Shown: in pieces, positions 11,201 through 26,200 of the stretch | Numbering within the stretch: the first letter of the stretch is position 1 | Layout of the letters: the number at the start of each line of letters is the position of its first letter | Assembly: GCA_028564705.1 (NCBI GenBank) | Contig: JAPXFQ010002758.1 | Span: forward strand, 1,387,501 to 1,451,500 | Length of the DNA stretch: 64,000 nt | From: Apricaphanius iberus | Taxonomy: Eukaryota; Chordata; Actinopteri; Cyprinodontiformes; Aphaniidae | Direction of reading: 5' to 3' | The notes under the pieces: generated by a model | What the model was told of the DNA's origin: nothing | Database searches by the model: none | The model's input: the letters and a program-made list of their open reading frames with translations, nothing else | Program-made: the position numbers and the translations under genes

Positions 11201-14200
11201 TGGATTGTTCCTCCTTCTCCCGTCATCATTCACCGTGGACTGGCAGTGAGGACGAACTCATCACTAGTAGGATAAATTTAGTTTGTCTGGGTAGGTTATA
11301 GGCTTCTGTAGAAGGTTTTAAAACAAAAGTTTAGATTTGTGTGAAATGGTTTAATTGATTCTTCTGTAATTGTTAAACCACCATCTGCAAATTGTTGGTA
11401 GTGTCATGCACACTGGCTTTTGCTGTTGTATGCTTATTTTTGTGTTCACAGTTTCTTGCTGAAGCGTTATTATATCTCATATCTTTTAATATACTTTTGT
11501 TTTGTTGACATGGTGTGGGTGCATGTCTTGTTAAGGGTGAATACTATTCACCCTGTGCCCTGACTCCAGATCACCCCTTGCAGACTCTCTCCAACAAACA
11601 TAGACGCACACACACACACACACAGGTTTGTTTAACTATCTTTGTGGGGACTTCTCATTGACATATTGCTTTCCGTAGCCCCTTACCCTAACCCTAACCA
11701 TCGAAAATGAATGCCTAACCCTGACCCTTACCCAAAACATAACCTAATTGTAACCCTGACACTAAAACCACATTTTGAGTCTCAAAAATAGCTTCAAATT
11801 TGTGGGGCCCAGGATTTTGGTCCCCACAACGGCTGTCGATCCCCACGAGGATAGTAAGTCCTGATTTTTGGTCCCCATGAAGATATTAAAACACGTAAAC
11901 ACACACACACACATCCCACTTATGCTTTGAACAGTATTTCCTAATTCTGTCAGTGTTAGTTTCTTGGTTGCTATTCCTTTTTAAATAGTTTGTAGACTGC
12001 ATGTTCAAATTAAAATTAAATTCAAAGATACTTTATTGATCCCCAAGGGGAAACTCAGTTTACAGTACTACCTTTCCAAGATCCAGGTCAGTGAAGGGCT
12101 TGCAGCCACAAGAGCAGCGCTCCAATGTATGTTTTAGAGTAGATCAGCTGCTGTCACATTATTCATCCATAAGATTAAAAATTATGTTAATAAACAATAT
12201 TATATTTTAAAGAGAAGGTCCCCTGTTTTATTCAGCGTGTGTGGAATTATTGTTACTGTGTCCGAGTTCACCCTTTAGAAAAGAGACTTTGAGAATTTGT
12301 CTGGCTTATGTTAACATACTCCTGGATTTATAGGTGTGGTGCCCCAGTAGGTTTAATTATTAAATTAACTCACTGAATTTCATTGATAGTCATATTAATA
12401 TTACATTATTATTCACAACTACTGCTGTTGATGTCAGTCAGACAATTTGCATGCACATTGTGCAGTTCCACAAGTAAAGACGCAACAATGTATTGTATCT
12501 AATATTACTATTTGCACTGGAACATGGTAACTTTTTGTGTAGGGGTGTTTTGGGGTCCTCTAAAACTTAGCTTACAAAACTGAAAAAAATAAATAAAAAA
12601 TCAGCTTAAACGTCACTTGTAGATGTAAAAGTGAGCCTGGGTAGGAGACCGAACCCCACATGTTCACTTGTATGAGAAATACAAAGAACAAAGTCCTGTG
12701 TTAGTATTTTTATGAATTAGAAACAGGTTGGGCAGAACTCAAAAAAACACAATGTTAAGTTTAGACATGCTAAATCAATTATCAGTGCTTGCTACATTGA
12801 TTTAAAATGCTGCATTTTATTCTAAACATATTTTTGCTGTTGTCAAAAATATCATAAATATAAAGAGAATTATAACTGCTTCATTGCCAAAACCCTAAAG
12901 CTGTTTTACTTTGTTTAACATTTGAGCTGCAGCAAATAAAAGTACACAAACAAGCATCACCAGGTTACCAGCTTCCTTATTATTTTTTAAAGAAAGGACA
13001 TCACGAGCACACAACCCACTTTAGGACACATTACACTGCCTCCTATGAAAGTTAGTGCATTAAAACAGTTTTAAAGAGAAAATGAAATCTGACATCCGAA
13101 TTAAAGCTATGTATTATTCATGGAAGGATTTAAGAGGTTGTTGGGTATCTACTCATTCTGCTAACATAATGTGATCCAATGATGCTGGCTTAAAATGGAT
13201 TTTGTTGCATGTTCCGCCATGACAATAAAAAATTTGCTAAATCATCTAACCATATCTCTTCTTATTGTATGTCATTTCTCCAAAGAATTTAACATTAAAT
13301 AAAACACTTCTTTTTCCTATTCTTTCTGGAGCAAAGATACCACGACTATACGACTCATTGAAGTGACAAAATAAAGTGATCTAATTAACTTAATTTAGAC
13401 AAAGAGATGCAGTTACTGTTTTTCCCTGCTACTAAAATCTTACATTCCGCTGTAACATTATTGATTATGATTATAGCTGTCATAATAGCATTGATATTTA
13501 TTTCCAACTTTGATTTTGAATATAGATAAGGAGGGTTTACAGTCACATGTTTTAAAACCTGAAGTAGTTCCCCAAATTTCTCTTTGATTTCTAGTTATAG
13601 ACCTTTATAGATGTTAAAAAAAGGATAGATATTTAAACCAAACACTGATAGGACATAAACATTTAAAGGCAGCTAAACACAGAAGACACAGCAGACTGTT
13701 TCATAAAGTCTTGAGGCTGCAGCTAACTGTTTATTTTATATACTGACATGTTAGATTGTTGCAATTGCTTTCTATAAAAAAAACAAAAAAAACTTAAAAG
13801 ATTGGTGGAAGATGCTCCGCATATAGCTTAACAGTCATGCCCGTTTCATTGCAGCCACCATTTATTTAATGAAGAGATATATTTTTGACTCAAACAAGTA
13901 ATGAAGATTGTTTGGTTGAATATTTCTTTTTTGTAAAGATGCTTCATGGCAGCCAATCTTCCATAGCTGGATAGTTTGCTTATTGCACTTTGAGTGTTGC
14001 CAGATTTGTAAGAAAAGTTCATTAGTGGGTTGTGCAGCGTAGAACATGTTGACTCTGCCAATGATAGTCTCCTCCTCCAATGTTAAATTGTGTTTGGTGG
14101 AGGCAGTGTGATGGTATGGGCAGTGTTGGGTAGTAATGGAATACATGTACCGGCGGTACGTATTTAGAATACTAATTATGAGTACCTGTATTCCGTTACA

Positions 14201-17200
14201 GTTACTATTTTTAAACATGGTATTCAGAATACAGCTACTTTCGTAACACCATTGGAATACTTGTGTGTTTTCCACTTTCCACCTGAAAGATGAACATATA
14301 AATTTAGGGAAATGTGTGTCTCTGCACTGTTTGGACTATCCCATAATACTCCTAAACAACATGCCACCGAAACCATAGATATCCTATGGCCGAAACATTC
14401 CCAACTATCAAACAAAAACGTAAACATGAGTTGCCAGGTATGGATTCAGACCTGGAGCTGGGGTGTTGGAGCCACAACTGGAGCTAAATAAACCTACTAG
14501 CAGTGAAGAAAATTTTGCATTCAATGGCGTTGTCTCACAGTTAATTTTTTTAAGTGATGCTAGATTTAATTCGAACATTCCTGACAAAAGGCAGCAAAAG
14601 CCATGGCGGTTAAAACGGGGGAAAAGATCAAATCTGGCAACAGAAGTCGTAGAGTCGCAACGCTTATGCATCTGGTGTCAAACTGTAAAGTATGCAGGCA
14701 AACTCCAGTGATTGCTGGAGCAACTGTAACTCGGTATCAATGAATGAAACGGCATATTTGTATGATCACTTAAAATATTTTTAGCAAAGGTTAGTGATGA
14801 TCCAGATGGGAAAATTCTTATATTTTTGTGTAAACTTTGTTGGCGGGTCTCAAGCTAAGCCGCACATCAACAATGTCAACAGCAAACTTGAAACATAAAG
14901 CATTCGGCTGGCCAGCCTTTCAAGGTTTGTGAAAGTCACAAAAAAAATGTAAAAACGCTGCAAAGATGTATAAAAACAAAACAAAATCTTCTACCACTGT
15001 TTATTCTTCCATTATTTGACAGGGCCTACATTAGTTAGGTCATTTCTCACAGTTATAGCTAGTGTTGGTTGTATCTGACATGATGTTGCTTTATTATATG
15101 TTGTTGTGATGGGTTTCCCGAAAATTATGGCTACAAGGATAAAAGCTTCCCATTTGGAGTGCAATGAATGTAAGTTTACAATACTTGGCATATTTAGCTA
15201 CCAGCACATTTTGTGACATTTAATAGACGTAAATGCTGTTTTTAAGGAGAAGTATTCCAAGTATTTAGAATACAGTGCCAGGATTCAGCAAAGTAACGGA
15301 ATATGTTACAAAATACATTTTAAAGCAGGTATTCAGTATTCTGTAACTAAATACATTTACAAAGTATTCTCCCCAACACTTGGTATTGGAGAGCGTCTCC
15401 CTCAGCAAGAAAAAGAGGGATCATGTTTGAAGGCTATCGCAACACAGAGACGAGATTTGGCAGAACGTGTTATCACAGGAGGAGGCAGACCATTGTGGTT
15501 GTGTATGGTTTTCCAACTAACAATTGAAGAAATACTAAACGACAGTAAATACCAGATTAAGTGCAGAGGTATTGGCGGAAAGTTTTTCATGGTTGCAAAC
15601 CATAAGCATTTGTACATAACTCTGCTGCTCAACTCACAAATGTGTTTTTTCTGAAGTAACTTGCACCAGTTAACAGGGAAAAATAATTTTCGTGCAAAGT
15701 ATATATAAAGAAATTTATATTTTTTTATACTTTTTTAGACTTTGTACCAACAAGCTGTCTCTTTCATTGAAAACAAAAAAGGATTTATGAGAAGAACAGT
15801 ATGACAGAAAATGTTTGTTGTTTTGAAATAATATATTTTTAGGATAGTGGTATAACCTAAAACCAAAACTCCAGGCTGTAATCTAAATGTTACTATTTCT
15901 TCGTGTGAATAAAAGTTACCTTCTCTACTTTAATGTAAACATGTTTCATATCAATGTCAGACCTTTCAAAAATTTATGAATATTGCATGTTCTACAGTAA
16001 TTGTGGGACATACCAAGGTAGCGGCAAATTGCAGGGGGTCGTACATAATGGAAAAAGATAATGACCTTATGACTACCGATTTGGGCCTACAAATTAAATG
16101 AAAACAGACCAGTCCACTAGAAGGTACAATACATATATATAGGCAGTGTTTCAACAGACAGGATAAAAAAAATATTGGAGAATCAAGAAAACAACAAAAA
16201 GGCAGGGGTTGCTTAAACTGAATGTTGCTTGGATGCGGTTTGAATCATTAATCAAGATATGTCATTTTAAAATCTAACTTTAAACCCATGAGAAATAATT
16301 ATCTCTCTTTGTGGATCTGCAAAAATAAATGCACAAAAAGTGCAAGTCAGTACTGGACACTGGACTGAGACAAAGTGGCCTGGAGTTGGAGGAGCAACTA
16401 AGGGGTATTCATAACACACCATTTCTTAACATCTGTCACCACTACTATCAACTTTTATTTACTGCGAGTTACATGAATTCTCCACTGAACCATTTCTGGA
16501 AAAGATTCTCATAATTAATAATTAATAATAATTAATATCTAATTATTAAAGTACTGGAAAGACTAGATTTTTGGAAACATAGAAAAACATGTACACAACA
16601 AAAGTATTAATACAACTTAAATCATGGTGTTTAAAGTTAGTCCTCAAGGGCCAGTAACATACATGTTTCACCATGTCTGAAACAAATAATGGTTCATTAG
16701 CAGACCTCTACAGAACTTTTTAACATGCAGAGAAGCTGTGCTGTGTTCAAGTCACCGTCGCGTGAGTCCAAAACACACTCAAGTCCCAAATATTGGAGTT
16801 CAAGTTAAAGACCAAGTCCCGCAGGATTAAGCCTAGTTTATACTTCTCTGGCAGCAACTTTGCAGCTAGACGCAGACATATTGACAGAGACGTTTTTTGT
16901 TTATTATACTCTGTTTCTTTCTCTCCGTTCTCCTTTTATTTTTCTGTGTTGCAAAAAAAATTACCGACCAGGACAGCAGGGGGTGCTAACTTTTAATGGC
17001 GGGTCTGCACCGTGGTTTCTGGTTAATTATATTTTTCTTCAGCTTATGCACTCATTCCCCCCCCCAATGAGCAATGGACAAGAGAAAGTGCGTTTTGATT
17101 AAACTACAAAGTTTTTTACAAGAAGTGCAACTCATAGAATACTCTAAAAACGCATGTAAACAAACACAGCAGCCTCTTTTGTTGTTTCCCTACACTTCCT

Positions 17201-20200
17201 TGTTCTCAAAATTGCCGAAAGACCAGATTAGATAAATTATCCTCTCAATATTAAATATTTAGTGGCCAAACGCTGCATTAGCTACTGATTACAGTGACTA
17301 TAGAGCACTGTTCTGGTGAAACGATCTCTGGCTGTTGCTGAACTGACCAATCACAGGCATACGCTCTCCGTTGACTGAGACGGATAGTTAGAAAATGGGG
17401 CTTGACTCTGTGCGCCCTTGTGTCGATGGATAATGGCACTGCGTCAATCCATTTTGTAGATGGAGAAGCATAAACTAGGCTTTAGTACAAGTTGAGTCGC
17501 TAGGTCTTACCAGCCAAGTCCAAGTCCCAGAAAGAATCTTCCAGTCCAAGTCAAGACATTATCACCTGAACGCAAGTCAAAAATAAGAGAGCAGGGTGTA
17601 GATTTTAAGACCTAAACAACGGAAGCCATACATGTTTTACTAAATTTAAAAACAAATTGTACTCAATGCTCCCAAGCTGTCACCAAGCTAACACAGTAGC
17701 ACTCAAATACTCCAACTATCTTTTCTGCAGGGATGGAGTACTCAAGTGCTGGACTCGGACTCAAGTCCGGACTTGAGTCACTTTTCAGGGACTTGAACAG
17801 CAGGCCTATGACTTGAACTTGGATTTGGACTTGCAACATCAGGATTTTAACTTAAACTTGGACTCCACCATTAATTGCTTCTTGTGGAATTAGCATGTAG
17901 CCGATGCTAAAGTTAGCTTGTTTTATTACGTCAGATTACTGTACAAATTTTATAACTTCCCAAAACCTTTTAAGTTTACTGCTCACATGTTAATTATTTA
18001 TTGTTTTCAAATTTATTTTAAGCATGATGTTAAATACAGGGTAATATTATAGGACAATTTTCTGTTAATGTTGTAAACCTGCAAATTAATTGTAGTAAAA
18101 TATAGTTAGAAAATGAGAGCTAAAGGCAAATATATGCAACACTTCTGACCTTTTCATTTTTTTAAGAAAAAAAAAGGAAAAGCCATGTTTCAGCCATATT
18201 CCTATTCACAATTATACATCACTTTGTCTTATTCTGCAATATAAAATCTCCATAAAATCCATTTTGTGGTTGGTGTGTCAGAAAAAAAGTAAAATATTTT
18301 AAGTTGTATAATTTCTTTGGAGAGGCCCCGTATCTCTTGGTGTGGTTTCAGAAAAACTATTTAGAATGATTCAATTTACCTTCGATCACACACTGCTCTG
18401 GTACCGGGATCCGCTTCACCATGTCTTTGCAGAACTCGCGGATCTTCTCCATGTTGTCTCTTAGGTGGATGTAGAGTTTGTCAGCTTCTTCCTGTTTTGC
18501 TTCCTCTCCGTTTACTTCTTTACTCTCAGCCTTTTCCACCTCCTTTTTCTGCCCCCTGACGGACCGCGAGTCATCACCTGTCAGTTTATTTTCTTCCAGT
18601 GACACTTCATGGCAGCCTGAGTGCTGTTTAGACAGACTATTGGAAAGACAGTTGTCTGTGCTAGGCTCCAGGGCTTCACTGTCCTCCGCTGTATCGCAGT
18701 TGATGGAGTGTGAACCAACGATATGAAGAGCCACGCTCTTTGACCTGTTTATGATAAGGAAAAAAAAAAAAAAGTATTTGCAGCAACTCTTTGTGTAGTG
18801 TTTTAGGGCTCGATGGAATCCAACTGTAAAGCACTTTTTTTTTTATTAAGCTATACTGAAACCCTAAGTAAACCAAATCTCTTTCACATCAACTTTTTTG
18901 TGAGATTCAGGACGATCATACTGTACGCTACATTTTTTGTATATACTTTTAAAAAAAAGTTATTCTCTTTTGTGTGCAATGTTTTAGCAACCAATTCATC
19001 CATTGAAAGGAGTGTTATCATTATTTATAAGCAGTTTAGATGACTTTCTAGAACACTGGGCAATACACTAATCAAAAACAAATTATTGGGAAAGTAATGC
19101 TGCATCCAAGCTAACCTGTTGAATCTCATGTCCCGTCTCTCCTGCCTGACGCCTTGGCTCAAGCTGTGGCGTCTCTGCGGAGCTGGGGACTCCTCCTCCC
19201 CTTCCTCCACCTCTGTCGTTCCCACATCGCATGTTTTCTCGTCGAAATTATGGACTTTTGTCTGCAGTCGCTGCTCAGACGTCCCTCCTCCTCTACCAGC
19301 GGGAAACGATCCATATAAAGATTGACATGCCTCATCCACCCTTTAACAAAAGCACAAAGTTATATTGCACATTGAGGCAATGTTGGACTTAATCTTAATC
19401 TTTTTTTGCATTATAATGTTTTTCTCCAACTCACTTTTACTGGGCGGGAACTTCAAAATGCCTAATGTTTGTATTTTTCTTCTTACCTTAATGTTATTTT
19501 GATAATAAGTTAGTTTTCATTCAGTCCTGATTCTTATTTAAAAGAAAACTATAATTTTCACACTGCAGCCAAACAAATCACAAAATTTTGATTTTTTTTA
19601 TACAATCTTTCAATCTGAATTGCATCACCATGCTGCATGTGAAAAATTTTCTCCAACTCCCATTCCCTGAATTAGCAATAGAAAAAAATACTAAAATAAA
19701 CAAGCAAGTAAAAATTTGTCTTTGCCGTTGATTTAGAAGCCTGGAATGGGCAGTGCATATCTCTGCTTGTAGAAGGTAGAAGCCAATGCTAACTGTTAGC
19801 ACAGAAGCTAACTGTTAGCAGCTCAACAGCATGGCAGAACTAGGATCGGGCTTTGTTTATTTGTGGAATAGAGCATTGCATTTTCTACCCAAGAAAGAGG
19901 AGCTGAGAAGAATCAGAATCTCTATTGGAACACCTATAATAAACTAAATATTTTAATTATCTAATCGAGGCAGCAAAAGATTTGCATTGCCAATCAGAGT
20001 TGAGACATCTTCATATCGTGAACGATACACAGATATAATGCGTTCACACCGCACAGTTTGTCTGCGTCAGGCAACGCACCCAACGCATATAGTTTGACGT
20101 ATGTTTAAGCTTGCAACGCTTGCTTCTGAGCAAAAAAAAGAGTCGTCTTTCAAGACAAATTACCAAGTCCAGTTGCGTTCTATTGAAATTTCCTTGAGAC

Positions 20201-23200
20201 ATCAATACAGTGAGACGTGCATCATGTCCGTCAAAAGTTCAACTAGCTTAACTTCTGCGTTGCTTGCATTTGCTATGTTGCCGCTTGCCACGCAAGTAAT
20301 GCTTGAAAAGTTGACGGAGCCAACGCACACAATGCACCACAGAGACTCTGACCATAGACTTTACATATAATCAAGTGACGCTGCCGTTTGAGGCGGTGTG
20401 AATGTGCCAATAGACTCATGAGCCTGACGTTTCACCCCACCCACTCCTCTAATAAACTGCATACTCCTGAAACAGGACTGAGACAGCATTGTCTCCACAT
20501 AAAATGGCTTTCAATGCATGCAATTGGGCGAGAGACCATAGGAAATTCATTGAAAAAACGAGGGAATGAGGCCTGAACACACATGTATTGTACGCACACC
20601 AACATATTTTTCCAATTTAGCATGGTCACTTTGTGACCTCTGTTTGCAACTAACATGAAAGGCATTTTGCACAACCACTCACTTCGACAACTTTTTTTTA
20701 AACAACTACACAAAGCATTATTTCTAATCTGTTATTCTTTATCATAATCCATTTACCATACTACAGATTACATATTAGCATTGATAGGAAATTATGGTCT
20801 ACTTTCAAGACAGATTGGCCATTTTGGGGTTGGAAATTCATTAATATGAAGCATCAAGTTTTGGTTCTTTTACAGTTCCCAAGTTTATTGGGACTCTTTA
20901 ATGTACATGAAGAAGGCTTAGGGTCCTGGAGACCATACTGACCACTTTTCCTTACTCTGATACTTTTTTCTACTCAACTTGTCCTCAGGTATTATTGCCA
21001 TTAACTTTATTTTCTCTCTCTTTTTTTCTTCATAGAAGTAACATTTAGTCTAGCTTTTTTGGATTTGCTGCCACACTTTTTCTGGAATGGAACATCGGCT
21101 GGACTCACGGTAACTTTATTTTTCTCTTCTCTATAGATAGTGCAGTTAACCCTGTCTTTCTCTGAACCCTGGAGCTACTGCTGACACAAAGTAAATGTAA
21201 TTTTTTATGTCAATGGTTCAGAGCTTGCTTATCTGTTTAGCCTTTTTTCTCTACTAGAAGAGCCAACTATAACAGTTACAACTGCCATTTCCTCTTTATT
21301 TTGTTCTTTAACATACAAAGTACTCATGGATCAGTGTTATGTTTTTTGAGAGCTCTGTTTTCTCATCCTCCAGTCGGTCACAGCAAATGGACACTCACAT
21401 TAAGCCAGGAACTATCCAGTGCCTCTACATGCTCGTCCAAGGGAAAGGACTGCTGCAAACTCAGTGACTTGTCACAATAAACTGAACTTCACAATAGAAA
21501 TTTCTAAGTACGGTCAGCTTGGAACTGTTGAAAAATAATCTGAATATTTCTCATGATTTGATCAAATTGACTGTTGTAACCAGTATAAAATCAGCCCCCA
21601 CTTCAGGGCATTCTTTCATTGTGGCGGGAATTAACCTTTCTTAAGCCCCAGGGTGACCTTATGCAGGCCTTCCTGTTTCATCACTGCAGCTGTCTTCGTG
21701 GCTGGTTTGCTATGTCAGCATGTGGCTTATTGTTAAAGGAAAAGAAAAATCAACAAACACAGTGGCAGCAAATTCCAAAATTGAGTTCCAAACCTATTCC
21801 CATGACAGTCAGGGAATTTTTTGTTCCTGTGATCAATGCTGTTCAACACGGGATGCAAGCTACTCAAACACTTTTGCATTACGGTAGAAAATTTTGAGTC
21901 CAACACAACCCAATATAAGAACTGGAACCATTTTATTTGGAATGTGACCTGTAGTGTGTCAAACTAAATGGACTGATTGTCTTACATTGTTCTCCCCTTT
22001 CTGTGATTAATTTGTTTGTTTGTTGTATTATTATAATTAGGGTTAATTGTATCTTATGGTATTAATATTTTGTTGGGTTTTCTTTTGTTTTCTTTCTTTC
22101 TGTTAATAATATATATTAGTAACCTCTACATTCTACATACAACCATAATATATATTTATGAGCTCTATTCCTGTTGTTTGTGTCTTATTCAACACTTAGG
22201 CTCTTTAGCTGAACATACTTCTGGTCACTTCATTATACAGAAAGCTGCAATCAAGCTGTAGTCGTTGATAGAGTTAAACAATACACTTTTGTCTATAAGC
22301 TGAATCTGTTTTTATCGCCAAGGTCCTTGAAACAGCATATTTTGTGAATCAGAGCAGTAAAAATAAAATAACTGAGTTAAATTAAATGAATACTTCAGCA
22401 ATTTAAAAGATTAAAATATATTTTGGCAACAATAAAACAAAATGATCTAACAAAGTTTATCTAATGATGTCCTATGTGTTTAGATTAACAAAAAGGTTGA
22501 ACATTTCTAAGTGCACCGTATTTCTTAAAAAGATTGAGTATCACTAAATACTCTACCAAGACTTCGCAACCTCAGTTACAAACACTCAATGTTCTGTTCT
22601 CTCCTTTTTCCACATAATTTCCAACCTGCAGTGACTGGTGGTTTTGTCCTCCAGTCGTCTTTCAAGCACTCTGGCTATGGCAGTGAATGAGTTGCTCATC
22701 CTGTAGATGTCTTTCCCACAGCCTCCGAGTAACGATGGGTACCTGTCAGTCAGAGCTCTGATCTCCTGCAGCAAGGTGTGATGAAAGCTGTGCTCCATGC
22801 TGCCAAGGAGGGACACTAGGTAGACCAATGAGTTGTGGGCATGGGTCTGGAAATAGAGGGTGATAGAAATCATGACAATTGTAAGGTTACCCTAAGTGCA
22901 CTTTTATTTACAGAGTTTCTAAATTAGGTACATTACTGACTACCTTTAAGTAAAAGTACACTATTGAATAACTTAAAAACAAGATATTTCACCACTAAAA
23001 TATTGCAATGTTGGTATTATATTGATTTCCCTACTGAGGTACAATAAATTATAATTCTATATATAAATTATATTATCTACTGTAACATAGAAGCATTACT
23101 TCTGCTTACAATTGTGTTGTAATTTTTTGTTTAATGTCAATGTTTTTTTTTCATTTTAGCGTTACCATAACTTAATATTCCTTTGTTTGTGATGACATTT

Positions 23201-26200
23201 AAAAAATTTTAAAGGAGCAGGGGGCTGGATTTCTAAAATAAATTATATTCATGTTCAGTTTTGTAATTGTTTTGGGTTGTGCAGCGTTTTAAACTAAGTA
23301 AAATGAGCCCACCCATGTGTAATCCCATTATCTTGAACAGCCTGTGTGCTGCAAAATATTCTGCGATTCGGTGGCCAAATTTCCCGCCCTTGCCGGGAAA
23401 CGTCAATCTACAATTCTTGCGCGTTCTCGATTTAAAAGGAAGAAGGAAGAGAAAGAACCCAGACTTCATATGTGGTCGATTAAACACTATTACTTCGTCG
23501 CTAGACATGTTGCTTTTTGTCATACAGCTGGTGATGTGCGCAATGTGCGGTGGCCTGAAAGTACGCTACATTACTGATTTATTTACTGTTGGTGCTCGCT
23601 CCCGCAGTGCCTGAAGTTACTTGCAGCTCTGGCCGCGGCAGTCGCGAGTTTAATTTCTTCATTCCAGCCCCCTGCTCCTTTAAATCAGATGTTAAAATCA
23701 GGACTCAAGTAGCCTTTTTACCAAACCTCTTTTTTTTTTACTCTCACAAAATTTTTTGGGGACAGCTACGTTTTGCTTGTGTAAAAATATCTTAAGTAGT
23801 GCTCTACCAGCCAATGGCTGCTGCACGGAAAATTATAATTTTAGGTTTTTTCATATCTTTACCACAGATGCTACAATAAGACTGGAAGCAGGGGGTGCTC
23901 TATATGGATTTGATCAAGAAAAAGAGAAAAACGTGTCATGTTGGAGTTAAGCTTCTTGACCCACATGCAGAACACCACTAGAGAGAGCAGTTGTAAAAGT
24001 TTTAAGGTTTTTATTGAAACAACGATTCTGACAGGATGACGGTGGGTGCGGGAAGCAGGAACACTGCACAAGGATTGACACTCAGGCACTGAAGGTCTGA
24101 CACCCAGCTCCTTATCTCCTTAGCCAGTGATGAGCTTAATGAGCTGCACCTGTGCCAGTGCAACAAGTTGGCTCCGCCCCCAGCTTGCTGGGTAGGTCCT
24201 TAGCTCAGCTCACACTTCTGGTGAAAGTTTTCAGAATGGTGGAGAAAAAGAGCAGCAATCAGACAGACAATACACAAACAAAACAAGGACAAACACCCCT
24301 GACAACTAACAAAACCAGATTTATTTACTAATAAGGTACTTTATTGTACAAATGCATCCAGAATTGTGTTGTGTTAAAGGAAAGTATTAGATCTAGCTGA
24401 ATATGTTTAGCCAACAATTTTGATCTTAAATGTGATTAGTTTTGCACTTTTAGTCAGGTTGGGGATAAACTGTGTTGCTGTAAATATAAAGTCCTTAGTT
24501 CCTAAATTATGACAAACTAAAATAAACACAAACACATGCAGTGGGTTCTCTCCAAACTGAAAAAGTATAAACTCCTTCATTGTCTTAGATGTGATTCCCT
24601 TCCCACGGGCCTTTGTAATAACATTCACATTTCATCATCCCCAGTCTGTTTTTGTTAAACTCCTGTTCATTCAGCCTAGTGCTGACGCAAACCGGCTTCA
24701 GGCTTTGTCAGATGGTTCACACCTGTTGGAAAAAGCTTTGTGTAGCATGTTCATACTTTATATTTAAATAGCAAACACGTGACTTTTTTCCAACCTATGA
24801 ACTAGTCAACATTTATTTCAAAATACCTAAATGAGATGCAAGAGAGTAACAGCTCTCTCTATCTATGATTCAGCTCAGAGCCAAAGCCAAACAAGTTCAT
24901 GTGGGATACAGACACGGGATTTTCTTTCCTTAAAAAAAAATGTAATTATATATTTAAATAGCTTTCTTTTTGTATTTTTCAAAAAGGCCAGATGGAGAAA
25001 CAAAGCAAAAATACACAGAGTAAGGAGTCGAGAAGGACACAGCTACATCTGGCCCGTTTCACAAGCCCTCTCTGTAGAGTCATAAATGTATTCACTGATC
25101 TTAAAAAGAGTAGAATATGTAGAAGTTGACCTTAGACTTTGGTAATATGCCACTAGGATTTGCAGGGGTTTAGCCCATAAATGAGTCAGAAGCTCCCCTG
25201 CAGCCCAGGCTGGAAGTAAAACAACAAGAGGAACATATAATTACAAGAATTACAATGTTTAATTTTGCTTAAAAAGCTTTAAATATGTTGCTTCAGTCAG
25301 AACTCACATAGTTTATTGATGACAGGTGAGATATTTTACAGAAACATCAATTAAATCTATTAGGTTTTAGGAGTCTTCCTTCCATCATCAAGTAGCAAAT
25401 AATATGCACTGCAATTGTTTAGAAGTGCTTGGCCAGGATTGAGTGTCCTACACATCAGTTTATTATTGGATAAATTCCTATGGAGTTTGAGCTGTTTTTA
25501 ATCGTGACTTTGTGTTTACCCAAAGAAAGCAGCACAACAAGTGCCACATTCTTAATATCAGCTGTTTCCTATTGGGACAACATTCAGATAAAATTCTTAC
25601 AATGTGATGAAAGAATTTTAGCCTGAAGCTACAATTAAATCGGTGAATATATTTTTTGGAGCAAAAAAACTATAAATGCATGATTAAAGCAAATTACAAA
25701 GGATGTTGTTACACCTGAGGTACGACATGATGTCAACTCTTAATGGTCATGGACGCAGATCCACATTTTTTTCATGTTATCAATTGTAAATGCAATAATG
25801 ATAAATTCACACTTAATTTATTTACTTATTTTTATCACCATTTGTATCTACTTATCTCTGTATTTTAATGGTCCTTTTCTTTTATATTATTGTGCTGTGA
25901 ACCAAACAATTTGGAAAAAGGAATAGGTTAAAAACAGGGAGAAATCCTATATTTCTTCTGAGTCAGCTTGTGTGTGTTTCATTCTTTTTTATTTTAGTGT
26001 TTACCCAATTCATTCTTTTAGGATTTATAGACATTTTTCATTTAGCTAATGTTCTCCTTGGGAGTATTGTAAAAATGTAATCAGATATTCTTCTGAAACA
26101 AAAAAAAAAGATTTCAGATTCACAAGGGATTTCAGGCAGTGAATAAAAATACACTCTTTTCATTCAAAGTGAAATATAATCATACCCTGGTGAAATCTTG

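Noticed and set aside
11670..11760. Interstitial telomere
   Set aside because: CCCTAA-like units are few and mixed with other words, and the same block recurs at 53.1 kb as part of a dispersed repeat.
13862..14275. 137-codon minus-strand open frame
   Set aside because: Crosses the left boundary of the hAT-like element, so it is a chance fusion; no domain recognised.
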